A DNA stretch of 64,000 bases from Tupaia tana. Lineage: Eukaryota > Chordata > Mammalia > Scandentia > Tupaiidae. Below, in pieces: positions 24,057 through 34,640 of this stretch. The translations under genes were made by a program, and so were the position numbers. The stretch spans positions 194,605,449 to 194,669,448 of the forward strand of contig JAKSZU010000006.1 in the NCBI GenBank assembly GCA_026018925.1, written 5' to 3'. Each line of letters starts with the position of its first letter. The stretch's first letter is position 1. The notes under the pieces are model-generated. The model ran no database searches. It worked only from the letters and a program-made list of their open reading frames with translations, and had not been told where the DNA came from.

Positions 24057-24312
24057 TTTTTTTTTTTTTTTTGGAGAGATTTTTGTTAAGGGGTGTATGT
24101 ACTTGCCAGAGAGACAGAAAGACAGAAAGCGAGAAATCACCCCCAGGAGGGTTGGCCACACCATAAACCCTTTTCCTCCATTCTCCTCTTAGAATTGTCG
24201 GCACATTTGCACATGTGCCCATTGTGAGTTTAAGCTACTGGTTCCAGGACTCAAACCACGGTTGACTACGTGGGAGTCCAGTGACATAACCACTATGCCA
24301 TCTGCTGGTCCC
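24057..24312 (-). mobile_element. tRNA-derived SINE, type A
   Basis: Minus-strand copy from poly(T) and GGAGAGATTTTTGTTAAGG to CATCTGCTGGTCCC. Imperfect duplication GGAATACCTTTT / GGAATGTCTTTT on the two sides. Confidence 0.9.
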
Positions 24313-24547
24313 AGGAATGTCTTTTAATGGGGCATCACTGAACAGTGTATTTATAGTTCTTCTCAATGGATTGGACGCACCTTATAATTTCAAAGAAAGT
24401 TGAACTTTTTTGATGACATCGAATATTTAAATACAATCTTAGGACTTACATGACTTATAAAACACTTTCCCACTTTATTATTCTGTTATGTAATTATATA
24501 TTTAATGCTCTTTTAAAATGAAAAGTGTATATGCATCTAAGAAAATA

Positions 24548-24769
24548 ATGCTTTACTGGGACCTCTGCGGGTTGCCCTGTAGGTGCCTGGTGCCTCAGGA
24601 CCCTGATCAGGCTGTTGGCATTTCTGGCGTGTCGTTCCCACCCTGTCTTGACCCCGCCATGCTCAGCCTGTGCCCATATCTTTCCCTGCCTGGACATGCA
24701 TGTGGCTGACTTCCTTGAGCATTGCAGTACCTCTTGAGGGCTGGCAGTTCTTGCAGCCCCACCAGTGAG
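24548..24769. other. GC-rich segment directly 5' of the ALG13 retrocopy
   Basis: About 220 bases richer in G and C than the flanks, joined to the ALG13-like sequence without a visible boundary repeat. It does not look like the normal first ALG13 coding exon. It could be an alternative 5' exon carried in the same retrocopy, or unrelated local DNA. Open frames on both strands here have no recognisable protein features. Confidence 0.4.
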
Positions 24770-25304
24770 GCAATAATGAAGAGCCTTGGTTACGATCGAC
24801 TTATTCTTCAAATTGGTAGAGGAACAGTGGCACCTGAACCATTCGGTACCGAGTCCTTTACTCCGGATGTTTACAGGCATACGGATTCCTTGAAAGAAGA
24901 CCTTCAGAAAGCAGATCTTGTTATTAGTCACGCAGGTGCAGGAAGCTGTTTGGTGACTCTGGAGAGAGGAAAACCACTTGTGGCGGTTATAAACAAAAAG
25001 TTAATGAACAATCATCAACTGGAATTGGCAAAACAGCTACTCAAAGGGGGACATCTCTTCTACTGTACCTGTAGCACACTTCCTAGGCTGTTACAATCAA
25101 TGGATTTATCAACACCAAAATGTTATCCTTCTGGCCAGCCAGAAAAATTTTCTGCATTTTTTAAGAAAGTCAATGGATTACAAAAATAAACATTAAACTC
25201 TCAGCACGTTTAAAATACCAAATCCAGCGTATGCAACGTGATTAAATCAAATTAAACATATCTGTAGACTACTATAAGCTAATAAACTTCCTACATATAT
25301 AGAA
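24770..25304 (+). pseudogene. ALG13: ALG13 retrocopy (processed, 5' truncated)
   Basis: ALG13 is the catalytic half of the ALG13/ALG14 UDP-GlcNAc transferase that adds the second GlcNAc to the dolichol-linked oligosaccharide at the ER membrane. Here an uninterrupted frame at 24722-25189 carries about 138 codons resembling the short (about 165 residue) ALG13 isoform from roughly residue 28 to its C-terminus: [15 protein letters not shown], then [11 protein letters not shown], then [13 protein letters not shown], and ending GLQK followed by TAA. The normal N-terminus, including the MKCVFVTVGTTSFDD part, is missing. The sequence runs without introns, so it is a retrocopy. Two changes stand out against the human protein as I remember it: SCLE to SCLV (codon 24953-24955) and INEK to INKK (24995-24997). 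The first hits the glutamate that, in GT28 enzymes such as MurG, contacts the UDP ribose. AATAAA occurs at the stop and near 25281. The first in-frame ATG (24722) is upstream of the homology. Probably non-functional; transcription unknown. Confidence 0.88.
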
Positions 25305-25320
25305 CGTATAGAATTATTAT

Positions 25321-25577
25321 TTTTTTTTTGAGAGGTTTTTGCTATAGGGCATGTCTGCTTGCCAGAAAGACAGAGACAGAGAGAGACAGAAAGCAAGAAA
25401 TCACCCCCCATGAGGCATGGCTACGCCACAATCCCTTCTCCTTCATTCTCCTCTCGGGATCCTGGGCATGCACGCATATGTGCCTGGCATGAATTTAAGC
25501 CACTGGGTCCAGGACTCGAACTACGGCTGACTACATGGGAGTCCAGCGACACAGCCATTACACTAACTGCTGGTCCC
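25321..25577 (-). mobile_element. tRNA-derived SINE, type A
   Basis: Minus-strand copy from TTTTTGAGAGGTTTTTGCTATAG to CTAACTGCTGGTCCC. Imperfect duplication GTATAGAATTATTA / GTATAGAAAATTTA. It sits just 3' of the ALG13 retrocopy and may have replaced its poly(A) end. Confidence 0.92.
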
Positions 25578-25827
25578 TGTATAGAAAATTTATGGTATGA
25601 CCATTTGCATTTAGGTCCAAATCCTAATTGCAGTTTAGTAAATTTACTAGATTTTCCTAGATCTTCAATACGTAGTGAGCATTCACAGGTTTTGTCCTAG
25701 ACCCCAAATGGATTTAGAATCATGAAAACAGTGAATGAAATATGAAAAATGCAACAAGAACCATTAATGTAATTAGTTTGATGTTTTTTCGAGTAAAAAA
25801 TAAAACAGTAACAACTTTGAAAAATTT

Positions 25828-26048
25828 GGGCAGCCAGGCTCGCAGCCATGCTGTTAGTGAATGAGCTCACACATGACTGGCAGGTTCAGAACCTAATCCT
25901 GATGACTTGAAAAACATGCTGGGCTGTGTGAATGCATGCTCAAAATCTAGACAGGATAGAGAAATGGAGAAGGAATTGTGGCATGCCATGCTCCATTGAG
26001 GGATGCTTTCTCCCTTGCTCTGTCTTTCTCTGGTAAGAACAGACATCT
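25828..26048 (+). mobile_element. Diverged SINE, type C
   Basis: GGGCAGCCAGGCTCGCAGCC head, CAGGTTCAGAACCTAATCC B-box part, GACTTGAAAAACATGCTGGGC, CAAAATCTAGACAGGATAG, TGTGGCATGCCATGCTCC and a short CT-rich end. Clearly of the family but old. Confidence 0.7.
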
Positions 26049-26640
26049 TGCAATTAAAATGAGTTTTTCCACTAGAGTCAGCATATTTAGCTTCAAAGTC
26101 CATGGAAACAAATTAAAAAGAAAAAAAAAAGAACCTTCCCCTCGTGAAGGATTTTGTGCTCTGTGAAATAAAAAAGAGCTAAAAAATGTCCTAAATGAGG
26201 TTGAGTCAGTTGCTCTATTGTACTGGAGAAACTACTTTTAACTTGAATAGAGTGGAGTGGATATGTTTACTTTTTTTTCTCTAAAATACAAAATGACAAA
26301 ATAATCTTGCCCAATGTGAAAGTTTTACTGGTTTAAGAAGAATAAATCAAAAAGGACTTAAAAATAATGCTTTACTTTCTATGTAGTCATATTTTTGCCT
26401 CTAAGAAAATAATTTTTATGCACAGTCTTAAAATGAGATTTATTTATTTATGGCATTGTTACTAGTAATGTTAATATTTTTCCATGGTGCTGAGTTTATT
26501 TCTAAATTCATGTGCATCCTAGATTGTATAAATGATCAGATTTCTCTTTTTATGTTGATGTTAAACTTATGGCTGACCTATAAAAGTATAAGAACGTTTT
26601 GTCATTATTTTCATAATAATTGTTCTTTAGTTACATTTTG
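26049..26640. other. No recognised feature
   Basis: AT-rich, no repeat or exon recognised. Confidence 0.4.
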
Positions 26641-26828
26641 TTTTTTTTTTAAAGAATTATTTTAATTTTGATCATTATCATTATTATTTTAATTTGAACA
26701 AAGAGAAACAGAGACAGACACAGAGAGGGAAAGTGAGAAAGGAAGCCACCAGGTCTGGGACTTGAACCACGGCTGGCCATGTGGGAGTCCAGTGCACTTA
26801 ACCACCATACCACCTTCTGGTCCCCCTC
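26641..26828 (-). mobile_element. tRNA-derived SINE, type B (short)
   Basis: TTTTTAAAGAATTATTTTAATTTTG tail, GACAGACACAGAGAGGG, GCCACCAGGTCTGGGACTTG and ACCACCTTCTGGTCCC. Duplication AGTTACATTTTG / AGTTACATTTTT at 26629 and 26829. Confidence 0.88.
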
Positions 26829-26869
26829 AGTTACATTTTTATGTAACTGCTCTCATTTATTTTAATCGT

Positions 26870-27275
26870 GTCTGTTGGGGATTAAATTATATTCTCCCCG
26901 AAAGATATGTCAAAGTACTAACCCTTGCTACCTATAAACATGATCTTATTTGGAAATAGGGTCTCTACATGTAATCAGGTTAAGAGGAGGGGTAATACTG
27001 GATTAGGTAGGGCAATAGAGAAATAAAAATTGAGATAATAGTGGTGCATCTGTAAGTCAAGAAGATCTAGGGCTTGCTGGTCAACCATCAGAAAATATTA
27101 AGATGCAAAGAAAGATCATTTTTCTAGAACCTTCAGAGGGATTGTGATCCTGGGGACACCTTGATTTTAGACTTCTAGCATCTGTAACTGTGAGAGAATA
27201 AGAATAAATTTATCTTGTTTGAAGTTGTTCAATGCTTTGTGGTGCTTTGATACTGCAGCCCTAGAAAAGTAAAAG
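26870..27275 (+). mobile_element. Solo LTR, MLT1C-like (ERVL-MaLR)
   Basis: AAAGATATGTCAAAGTACTAACCC, CTTATTTGGAAATAGGGTCT, GTAATCAGGTTAAGA, ACCTTCAGAGGGATTGTGATC, GGACACCTTGATTTTAGACTTCTAG and TGTGAGAGAATAAGAATAAATTT are consecutive MaLR LTR motifs. No internal region present. Confidence 0.82.
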
Positions 27276-27364
27276 TGCCTTTGGATTTGAGTACATGCAT
27301 GTATGTGTGGTTTTATATGTAGGAGAAGTTATGACCTATTTTAAATTTCTGCCATCTTTGTATT

Positions 27365-27922
27365 ATTATTATTTTTAAGGTTTTGGCCATAGGGTACATG
27401 CATTCTGGGGAGAGACAGAGAGAGACAGAGACAGTGAGAGAGTAAGTGAGAAATCACGCCCCTAGGGGAGATCGCCACCCCATAATCCCTTCTCCCCTGG
27501 GACCAGCAGTTGGCATAATGGCTGTGTCGCTGGACTCTACTATGGTTTGAATCCTGGACCTGGTGGCTTAAACTCACGCCAGGCATGCGTGCGTATGTGC
27601 CCAAGATCCCGAGAGGAGAATGGAGGAAAAGGGATTGCGGCATGGCCATCCCCCTGGGGTGATTTCTCACTTTCTGTCTCTCTGTCTCTCTCTGTCTTTC
27701 TGGTGAGTGCACATGTCCTATAGCAAAAACCTCTTAAAACAAAACAAAACAAAACAAAAACAAAAACCCATAATCTCTTCTCCTCAATTTTCCTCCTGGG
27801 ACTTTGAGCACGCATGCACACATGTCTGGTGTAATTTTTCAAGGTGCCAGGTCGAAGGCTCAAACTGTGTTTGGTCATCTAAGAGTCCAGTGCCTTGAAC
27901 ACTATGCCATCTGCTGGCCCCT
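27365..27922 (-). mobile_element. tRNA-derived SINE, split by another SINE
   Basis: Outer minus-strand copy in two pieces, 27365-27495 (GGTTTTGGCCATAGGGTACATGC to ACCCATAATCCCTTCTCC) and 27766-27922 (ACCCATAATCTCTTCTCC to CATCTGCTGGCCCC). The shared 18-base junction is the duplication made by the inner SINE. Typical body motifs continue across the gap in the right order. Confidence 0.9.
27496..27765 (+). mobile_element. tRNA-derived SINE, type A, nested in a SINE
   Basis: GGGACCAGCAGTTGGCATAATGG to CCTATAGCAAAAACCTCTTAAAAC and a tail of AAAAC units. Opposite in direction to the outer copy. Flanking duplication of 18 bases with one mismatch (27478-27495 and 27766-27783). Confidence 0.93.
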
Positions 27923-27954
27923 AATTTTGTATATTTTTAAAAATTATTTTTTTT

Positions 27955-28212
27955 AAAGTTTATTTTCTGTTTTTGTTTTGTTTTTACCAGAGAACATGTG
28001 CATTTGCTGGAGGGAGAAACTGAGAAAGTACCCACATGGAGAAAAGTCACTCTTATTATAAGCCTTTCTCCATTTCTCCCTCCTTTCAGGATTTTGGGCA
28101 TGCACACACAAATGCTAGAGTGTTTTTCAAGCTGCTGGGTCTGGGACTTGAACCACACAGTCAGTTATAATGGTATCCAGCCATCCTAACCACTAGGCTA
28201 TAGGCTGCCTTC
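27955..28212 (-). mobile_element. tRNA-derived SINE, type C
   Basis: TTTTTACCAGAGAACATGTGC, GAGAAAGTACCCACATGG, GGATTTTGGGCATGCACAC, TTCAAGCTGCTGGGTCTGG and CCTAACCACTAGGC. Minus strand. Confidence 0.8.
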
Positions 28213-29385
28213 CCCCACAAAAAAAATATTAAACAAATATTCTTCATAGATACTACTTAGATTATATCTCCTTATTCAAGGTGGCTATTGGGATATATCC
28301 TTTTCCAGAAAACAATGTAATTAGTTAAATATTACTTCTAAGATGACAACTCAGAATAGATTTTCTTATCCATGTGCTTTTCTGACTCTCTCAATAGAAA
28401 ACTTGATAGCATTTTGCAGGAAGCTGTCTCAAAATTCCAAACAGGACTTAACTTGATTAGGGAGCAAGTGACTTCTGGGCTTGAAAGACCAGAGATTCCC
28501 TTTGTGTGGATTCATGTGGGTGTTTCATTAAGATGAAATGCGTCTGGGATTTGCTAAGACGTGGATCAAGCCAGCAAACATCCAGGTTTGTCCCTCCATG
28601 GCATCTGCACTATGTAATGTGGTCACATAAAACGCTTTGGTAAGACAGCAAGCAGATGCACTGGAGACATTTCCTAAGACAGAAACAGATGAGTGGTAAA
28701 GGCATTTTCCCTTCTCATTTCCATTTTATGCATTTCAGGTTTTGGCAAGGGTGAGTTCTGCTTTCATGTAGATGATAATGCAATGCTTAAAAGGAATCAA
28801 ATAAGCAAGATTTTCTCTAAGCTGCAGTCTGGCTTCCTGTTATTTTCTTGAATGTTTTCTTTTACTATTGAAAACAGTGAACCTTACAAGCAGGGAGGCA
28901 GATTTTAAACATGCTATCGTCATTCAGATCAATTTGGAACCAAGTCCCACCTCCCATCTTTTCTAATTTTGATGTACATTCTCTGTTGGCTGCTGGCCAG
29001 AGCAGAATTCAGGAAATGATAAATACTCATTTATTCCCAGACACAGCACCAGTTCGTGTTGCGATGAGAGACAGCATTTACAGTCACTAAATCTATTGCA
29101 TTTTGTGTGTATTTATTAATATCAGTTGGAGTTAATGTTGGTGTTACCTGTTCTAGGGATGGCTAACTTTTGCTAGCTTGGAAAACAGGTCTGTCATTCT
29201 TAGAGGCCGGCCAGAGCAATGATCTGTACTTGTTTTTTTTTTTTTGACCTTCAACAATGATTTATATAATATGAATGTCAAATTAGGTTTAACTAATCTG
29301 ACTTAACACCAGCTGGCCATAACCGATATCATGTGGCTGACAAACTTTCTTTAACTGATATGTCAAATTGTCAAATATCACAGAA
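28213..29385. other. Repeat-poor stretch, no exon recognised
   Basis: About 1.2 kb with balanced composition and no element that I recognise. Could be unique or regulatory DNA; this cannot be told from one sequence. Confidence 0.45.
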
Positions 29386-29398
29386 ACCTAGCAACTTC

Positions 29399-29651
29399 TT
29401 TTTTTTTTTTTTTTTGTTATAGGGTATGTATGCTTGTTGGAGAGAGATGGAGCGAGAGAAAGTGAGAGCTCCTCCTTCCCCCATGAAATGACCATGCTGA
29501 AATCCCTTTTCCTCCATTCTCCTCTTAGAATTTTGGGCACACACGCATGTGCGTCTGGTGTGTATTTTCAAGACACTAGTACTGGCACTTAAGTCTCAGT
29601 TGGCCATGTAGGATCCAGCTTCCTTAACTACCAAGCCACTGGCTGGCCCCC
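29399..29651 (-). mobile_element. tRNA-derived SINE, type C
   Basis: Poly(T), TGTTATAGGGTATGTATGC, GGAGCGAGAGAAAGTGAG, GAAATGACCATGCTG, CACACACGCATGTGCGTC and AAGCCACTGGCTGGCCCC. Imperfect duplication AAACCTAGCAACTTC / AAACCCAGCAAATCT. Confidence 0.86.
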
Positions 29652-29947
29652 AAACCCAGCAAATCTTAAAATAACCAGAAGAGAATCGTTTGTTTTAATG
29701 CCCAAGGAGAAATGTATTTCAGATTTTTATAATTCTGAACACCACTTGGCAAATTCATCAATTGATCAGCATAGTCATTTTTCTTCTTTTAAAACATATC
29801 TAACATTTTTTCTTAACCTATTACAGGAAAAGTGTGTTGATCATTAGGTTGGTATTAGTGGAAGAAATAAGAACCTCAGAGTTGTCAATATTTTATTATG
29901 TTTTGGTGCTTCCTATACTCTAAACTGGCTTCAAGCAGCTACCACAG

Positions 29948-30226
29948 GGGCCAGTAGTTAGTGTAATGGCTATGTTGCTGAGCTCCCACGTAGCCGAACG
30001 TGTTTCGAGTCCCAGACCCGGTGGCTTAAAACTCACGCCGGGCGTGTGTGCGTGCATGCCCAAGATCCCGAGAGGAGAATGGAGGAGAAGGGATTGCGGC
30101 ATGGCCATCACCCCTGGGGGGGGGGGGGTGATTTCTTGCTTTCTATCTCTCTGTCTCTCACTGTCTTTCTGGCGAGCACATGCGCCCTATAGCAAAAACC
30201 TCTCAAAAAAAAAAAATAAATAAAAA
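29948..30226 (+). mobile_element. tRNA-derived SINE, type A with G-run
   Basis: GGGGCCAGTAGTTAGTGTAATGG to GCCCTATAGCAAAAACCTCTC and poly(A). Duplication AAGCAGCTACCACA on both sides (29934 and 30227). The C/G palindrome of the body has grown to about thirteen G. Confidence 0.93.
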
Positions 30227-31103
30227 GCAGCTACCACATAGCTGATCAGCACCTTATATTCTGGTATTTAACAAATAATGAAAACACCTGAGGCATCAGT
30301 TGGCATAAATTCAGCTTTCCTTGGCAAATCACGACCATGCCCCTGTGAGTACTCTGCATAGAAAGTGCCTGCCCCTGACATCAGGCCCATCACCCTTTAA
30401 AGGACAGCCCTGCCCCCACAAATTTGTCCTTTCGATCATTCATTTTTAGATTAAAGATTGACTAAAGAAAAAAAAAAGCACAATTACTTTTGTTTGGATG
30501 AATGCACAGCAGTGCAATTAGCTTGAAACTACATAGGTAAAAAGCACACTGACTAAATGATCATTTAATGATTTGTAATAAAAAGAGATGCTCGCTTACT
30601 TTAAAAACAGAATCTACAAAAACAAATATAAGTTATGTGAGTGTGACATGAAAGCATAGAATGATGGTTTTCTGGATTCAGAAAGAAGCATATGAAAAAT
30701 TTAAAAGGTGATTCCAAGCAAAGTTGTATATAAATAATATAAATACAAATATAAATATAAATATAAATATACAACTAACACATTTAAACCTTGGAAGCAT
30801 AAAAAGTCTTTGATGTAGCAAACTATATTTACTAAAAGAAAGATTGGATCCTGTTTCTCCCACATATTTTTTCATTTCTGAAATTTATACAGTGTTTATT
30901 TATTCTTCCTAGTACTTTAAACTCAGTGACACTATTAGCAAGATAGGGTAATCATCTAAACCAGAAGAATGTAAAGGACTAAGCCTTTAGGAGCACTATG
31001 GAAACTGGAAAAGGAGATACTCCATGGTCAAATGATTGTAGACCATACATTAGACCTTTCTTTTTCTTTTAGACAGATTATGATTATAATATTTCCAATA
31101 GTG
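30227..31103. other. AT-rich stretch; AAATAT-type simple repeat
   Basis: No gene recognised. Irregular ATAAATAC / AAATATA repeat at 30722-30775. Confidence 0.5.
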
Positions 31104-31340
31104 GGGCCAGCAGATAAGTGTAATAGTTACATCGCTGGACTCCCACATAGTTGACTGTGGTTCGAGTCCCGGACTGGTGACTCATGCCATGAGCATGTGC
31201 ATGTGTGCTCAAAATCATGAGAGGAGACTGGAGAAGGTATTGCAGTGGGACTGTCCCCGCTGAAGGGTGATTTATTGTATTCTGTCTCTCCGGTGAGTAC
31301 ACGTGCCATATAGCAAAAATCTCTCTCTAAAGAAAAAAAT
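31104..31340 (+). mobile_element. tRNA-derived SINE, type A
   Basis: GGGGCCAGCAGATAAGTGTAATAG start, GGTTCGAGTCCCGGACTGG B box, shortened body (GGTATTGCAGTGGGAC) and CATATAGCAAAAATCTCTC end. Confidence 0.9.
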
Positions 31341-31444
31341 TCCAGCAGCACTAGATGCTAAAGTGTAATGCAATCCTAAAATCAATTCAATGCCTTTATT
31401 CTGTGACATAATCTATCCGGCTTTTAAAAACAAGCATGGTACAG

Positions 31445-31712
31445 GTAAGCAGGGGGTGTTGTGGTTAAGGTGCTGGATCGCACATGGCTGACTCCATGGT
31501 TTGAGTTCTGGACCTGTGGCTTAAAAAACATGCTGGGTACATGTGCCTGTGTGTCCAAAATCCCGAGAAGAAAGTGGAGGAAGGGGATTGTGGCATGCCT
31601 ATTCCCCTGGGGTAATTTCCCATTTTCCTCTTTCTCTGGTGAGCACACATGCCTTGTGACAAAAATCTCTAAAACATAACAAAATAAAACAACAATGATA
31701 ACAACAACAACA
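31445..31712 (+). mobile_element. tRNA-derived SINE, type A/C intermediate
   Basis: AGGGGGTGTTGTGGTTAAGG, TGGTTTGAGTTCTGGACC, AAAAACATGCTGGGTACATG, CCTATTCCCCTGGGG and GACAAAAATCTC followed by an A/C-rich tail. A weak duplication, AAGCATGGTACAG / AAGGTATGGTGCTC, flanks it. Confidence 0.8.
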
Positions 31713-32074
31713 AAAGGTATGGTGCTCTGAAGCAGAAACTAGTAAAAAAAAATATATTTTTTAGTTGATAAATTTTAGAAGGGTAAGTGCAGCCCCTTTG
31801 TAGTCAGACAACTTGTTTTAAACATGCTGTTACACAAAGACTGTATTATCTGTGGCTTTTACTTAACCTTACAAATTTTTGATTTCCTTATATGTAAAAC
31901 TAGGAAGATAGTAAAACTATCACATGAAATTGTCACAGAGACTACAAGAAGTAATGTGCGTATTCTATTACTTTAAGGTATAGTTAACTCTCCCTCTCTC
32001 TTTTGGTTAGAAAACCAAAACTATTTTGGTTGAATAGTTTCAGGTGTTTTTCTTTTTAAAAATTAAATTAAATT
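31713..32074. other. No recognised feature
   Basis: No repeat or exon recognised. Confidence 0.4.
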
Positions 32075-32345
32075 TAGTTTTAAAGTTTTATTTTCTTACA
32101 CTTTTTAAATTACATCTCATCACTGAACATTTTAGAGCATACAAAATGAATTTTCTTAGCATGAATACACTGTATATCAGTCCAGTTAAAGATATTGCTA
32201 AACACGTTATCATAACAGATAATTTTCTACTTTTGTGTCCGTTAAATGTTTTGATTTTTTTCCCCTTGGTTTTTTTCCCCTTTTGCCCTTCATTGCCCAC
32301 CCCCTCCCACATTCTTTTGTATCCACATATGCTCTCCATGCTTTT
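32075..32345 (-). mobile_element. L1 3' end, lineage family, minus strand (first of two)
   Basis: CATACAAAATGAATTTTCTTAGC, ATGAATACACTGTATATCAG, ATTGCTAAACACGTTATCAT, GTGTCCGTTAAATGTTTTG and TTGCCCACCCCCTCCCAC. About 260 bp, ending where a second 3' end begins. Confidence 0.82.
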
Positions 32346-32349
32346 CCTA

Positions 32350-33430
32350 AAAAATATTGTTTATTTCTTATTATTTTTAACATTTAATTACTATACATCT
32401 TTACAGAATACAACATGGACTTTATGGGCACAAGAATACTATATATTAGTCTAGTCAAAGATATTGCCATATATATTATCATGAACAGATCAATTTTGTT
32501 TTTGTATCCATTAAATGTTTCGCTCTTTTTTTCCACTTGATTCACTCCCTTTGTAATCCATTGCCCACCCTCCTCCCACGCTGTTCTATATCCTCAGTTG
32601 CTCTCCCTGCTTTTAAAAATTTCAGGCTTTCAGTTGCTGCCATAGAGTGCAGACATTTGGTATATGGGGACATACAATGCCTCTCTTTCATAGTCTGGGT
32701 AGCTTCACTCAGCATTAAATCTTCCATATTCGCCCATTTTTTAGGGTCATTGTTTTCAATGGCCAAGTAGTATTTCACAATGTATATGTGCAACACTTTT
32801 TCAGTCCATTCATTTGTTCTTGGACATTTGAGTTGATTTCATGTCTTAGCAATTGTGAATAATGCTGCAATAAACATGGATATACACATGTTTTTCCTAC
32901 TGAATGTTTTGCTATCCTTTGGGTAGATACCCAGGAGTGGAGTTGCTGGGTTGTACAGTAGTTTTGTTTGCTGGTTTTTGAGAAAGCTCCATATTGTTTC
33001 CACAGAGGCTGTACTAATTTACATTCTCACCAACAAAAGGGTTCCCTTTTCACCACAGCCTTTCCAGCCTGTATCATTCTTTACTTTTTTTAATCTTAGC
33101 CATTTTGATTGGGGTAGGAAGTATCTTATTGTGGTTTTGATTTGCATCTCCCTTATGATAAGGTATGTTGAACATTTTTTCATATGAGTTTTGGTTGTTT
33201 TTATGTTTTCCTTGGAAAATTGCCTATTCAGCTCATTTGCCCATCTTTTAATTGGATTGATAATATTTTGCAGGTGAGCTTCTTTAGTTCCCTATATATT
33301 TTGGTTATCAATTCCTTATCTGAAGCATATCTTACAAATATCTTCTCCCATTCTGAGGGTTGTCACTTAACTCTAATTATTATTTCCTTTGCTTCGCAGA
33401 AACTTTCAGCTAACTCCACTAAAACTGAAA
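32350..33430 (-). mobile_element. L1 3' half, lineage family, minus strand
   Basis: A second 3' end (ATTAGTCTAGTCAAAGATATTG, GAACAGATCAATTTTG) continues into the ORF2 tail. The minus-strand frame 32542-32796 reads HIYIVKYYLAIENNDPKKW and LMLSEATQTMKERHCMSP, typical of an L1 ORF2 C-terminus. Further right, TGGGTAGATACCCAGGAGTGG and CTGTACTAATTTACATTCTC follow the L1 order. 5' truncated near 33430. Confidence 0.88.
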
Positions 33431-33918
33431 TTATATATTAATAAATGATCTATATTTACATAATGAATGAACACTTATTAAAAATCTTTGTGAGCTATTG
33501 TGATTGATTTTTAGAGGCATATAAGGAAAAGAGTTATAATTCTTGCTCTTAAAGAAATTATAAAAGAAATATTTAAATATACTACAAGGTGGAAATTTAT
33601 AAATTTCTGAGAAAAGAAAATCTGGTAAAGAGCTTTGTGAATACAAATGTGAGAAAGGATTGCTTCTAAATTAGTAATTAAATTTTCCTCATTTAATTTT
33701 TTAAAAATAGACTTTATTGCTTAAAGCAGTTTTAGGTTCACAGCAAAATCGAACAGAAGGTACAAAGATTTTTCCCTATACTCCCTGACATCAAATATGC
33801 CTAGCTTCACCCATTATCAACATTCCCCACTAAAATAGTATATTTGTTACAATTGTTGAACCTCCATTGACACAGAATTCTCACCCAAAGTCCATAGTTT
33901 ACATTAGAATCTATTTTT

Positions 33919-34186
33919 TTTTTTTTTTGGAGAGATTTTTTTTTTTTCATTATAGGGCGCATGTGCTCGCCAGACAGAGAGAGACATAGAGACAGAAAGC
34001 GAGAAATCACCCCCCCAGGGGGGATGGTCACGCCGCAATCCCTTCTCCTCTATTCTCCTCTCGGGATCTTGGGCACGCACGCACATGCGCCCGGCGTGAG
34101 TTTTAAGCCACAGGGTCCGGGACGCGAACCGTGGTTGACTACGTGGGAGTCCAGTGACATAGCCATTACGCTAACTGCTGGTTCCC
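33919..34186 (-). mobile_element. tRNA-derived SINE, type A, young copy
   Basis: Belongs to the young subgroup with GGGAACCAGC start and ACATAGAGACAG on the plus strand. Perfect 14-base duplication TAGAATCTATTTTT (33905-33918 and 34187-34200). The A-run before CTCTCC is expanded. Confidence 0.95.
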
Positions 34187-34444
34187 TAGAATCTATTTTT
34201 GATGCTGTACATTCTATAGGTTTGGACTAATGTATAATGGTATGCATCTATCATTATAGTATCACATGGAATAGATTTGTTGTCCTAGAAAATCTTTTGT
34301 TTTCCGCCTTTCATCTCCCTGCCTATATCCTATGGCCACCATTGATTATTTAATTGTCTTCATAGTTTTGTTTTTTTAAACAATGTTATATAGTTGACAT
34401 TATACAGTATATAAACCTTAGGGATTAGAAAGTCTGTTTACTAT

Positions 34445-34640
34445 TTTCTTTATGAGAGGAGAGAGAGGGATCTTGTCATACTTCAATCTTTCCCCTAGCC
34501 TTCTAGCCAGCCAAGGTCACAAGTGTGCCAACAAGTATTTTCAGCATGTTCAGGCCAACCTTAGCTCTAAATGTTAGACCTTACTATATGGCTTCAGTAT
34601 TAGACAATAGTGCCTTACATCTACACCATCAAATTGGTTT
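34445..34640 (-). mobile_element. Possible very old SINE copy inside L1
   Basis: Sequence not matching the surrounding L1 consensus as I know it; GAGAGGAGAGAGAGGG, CAATCTTTCCCCTAGCC, AATAGTGCCTTACATCTACACCATC vaguely follow the SINE order. No clear duplication. Confidence 0.35.

Noticed and set aside
24494-24931. 145-codon minus-strand frame
   Set aside because: It is the reverse complement of the ALG13 retrocopy and its GC-rich 5' neighbour; no recognisable protein features.
25321-25577. Identification of species as colugo, primate, rodent, carnivore or bat from the SINE
   Set aside because: The SINE does not match the families of these groups as I remember them, and nothing else in the window decides the species.
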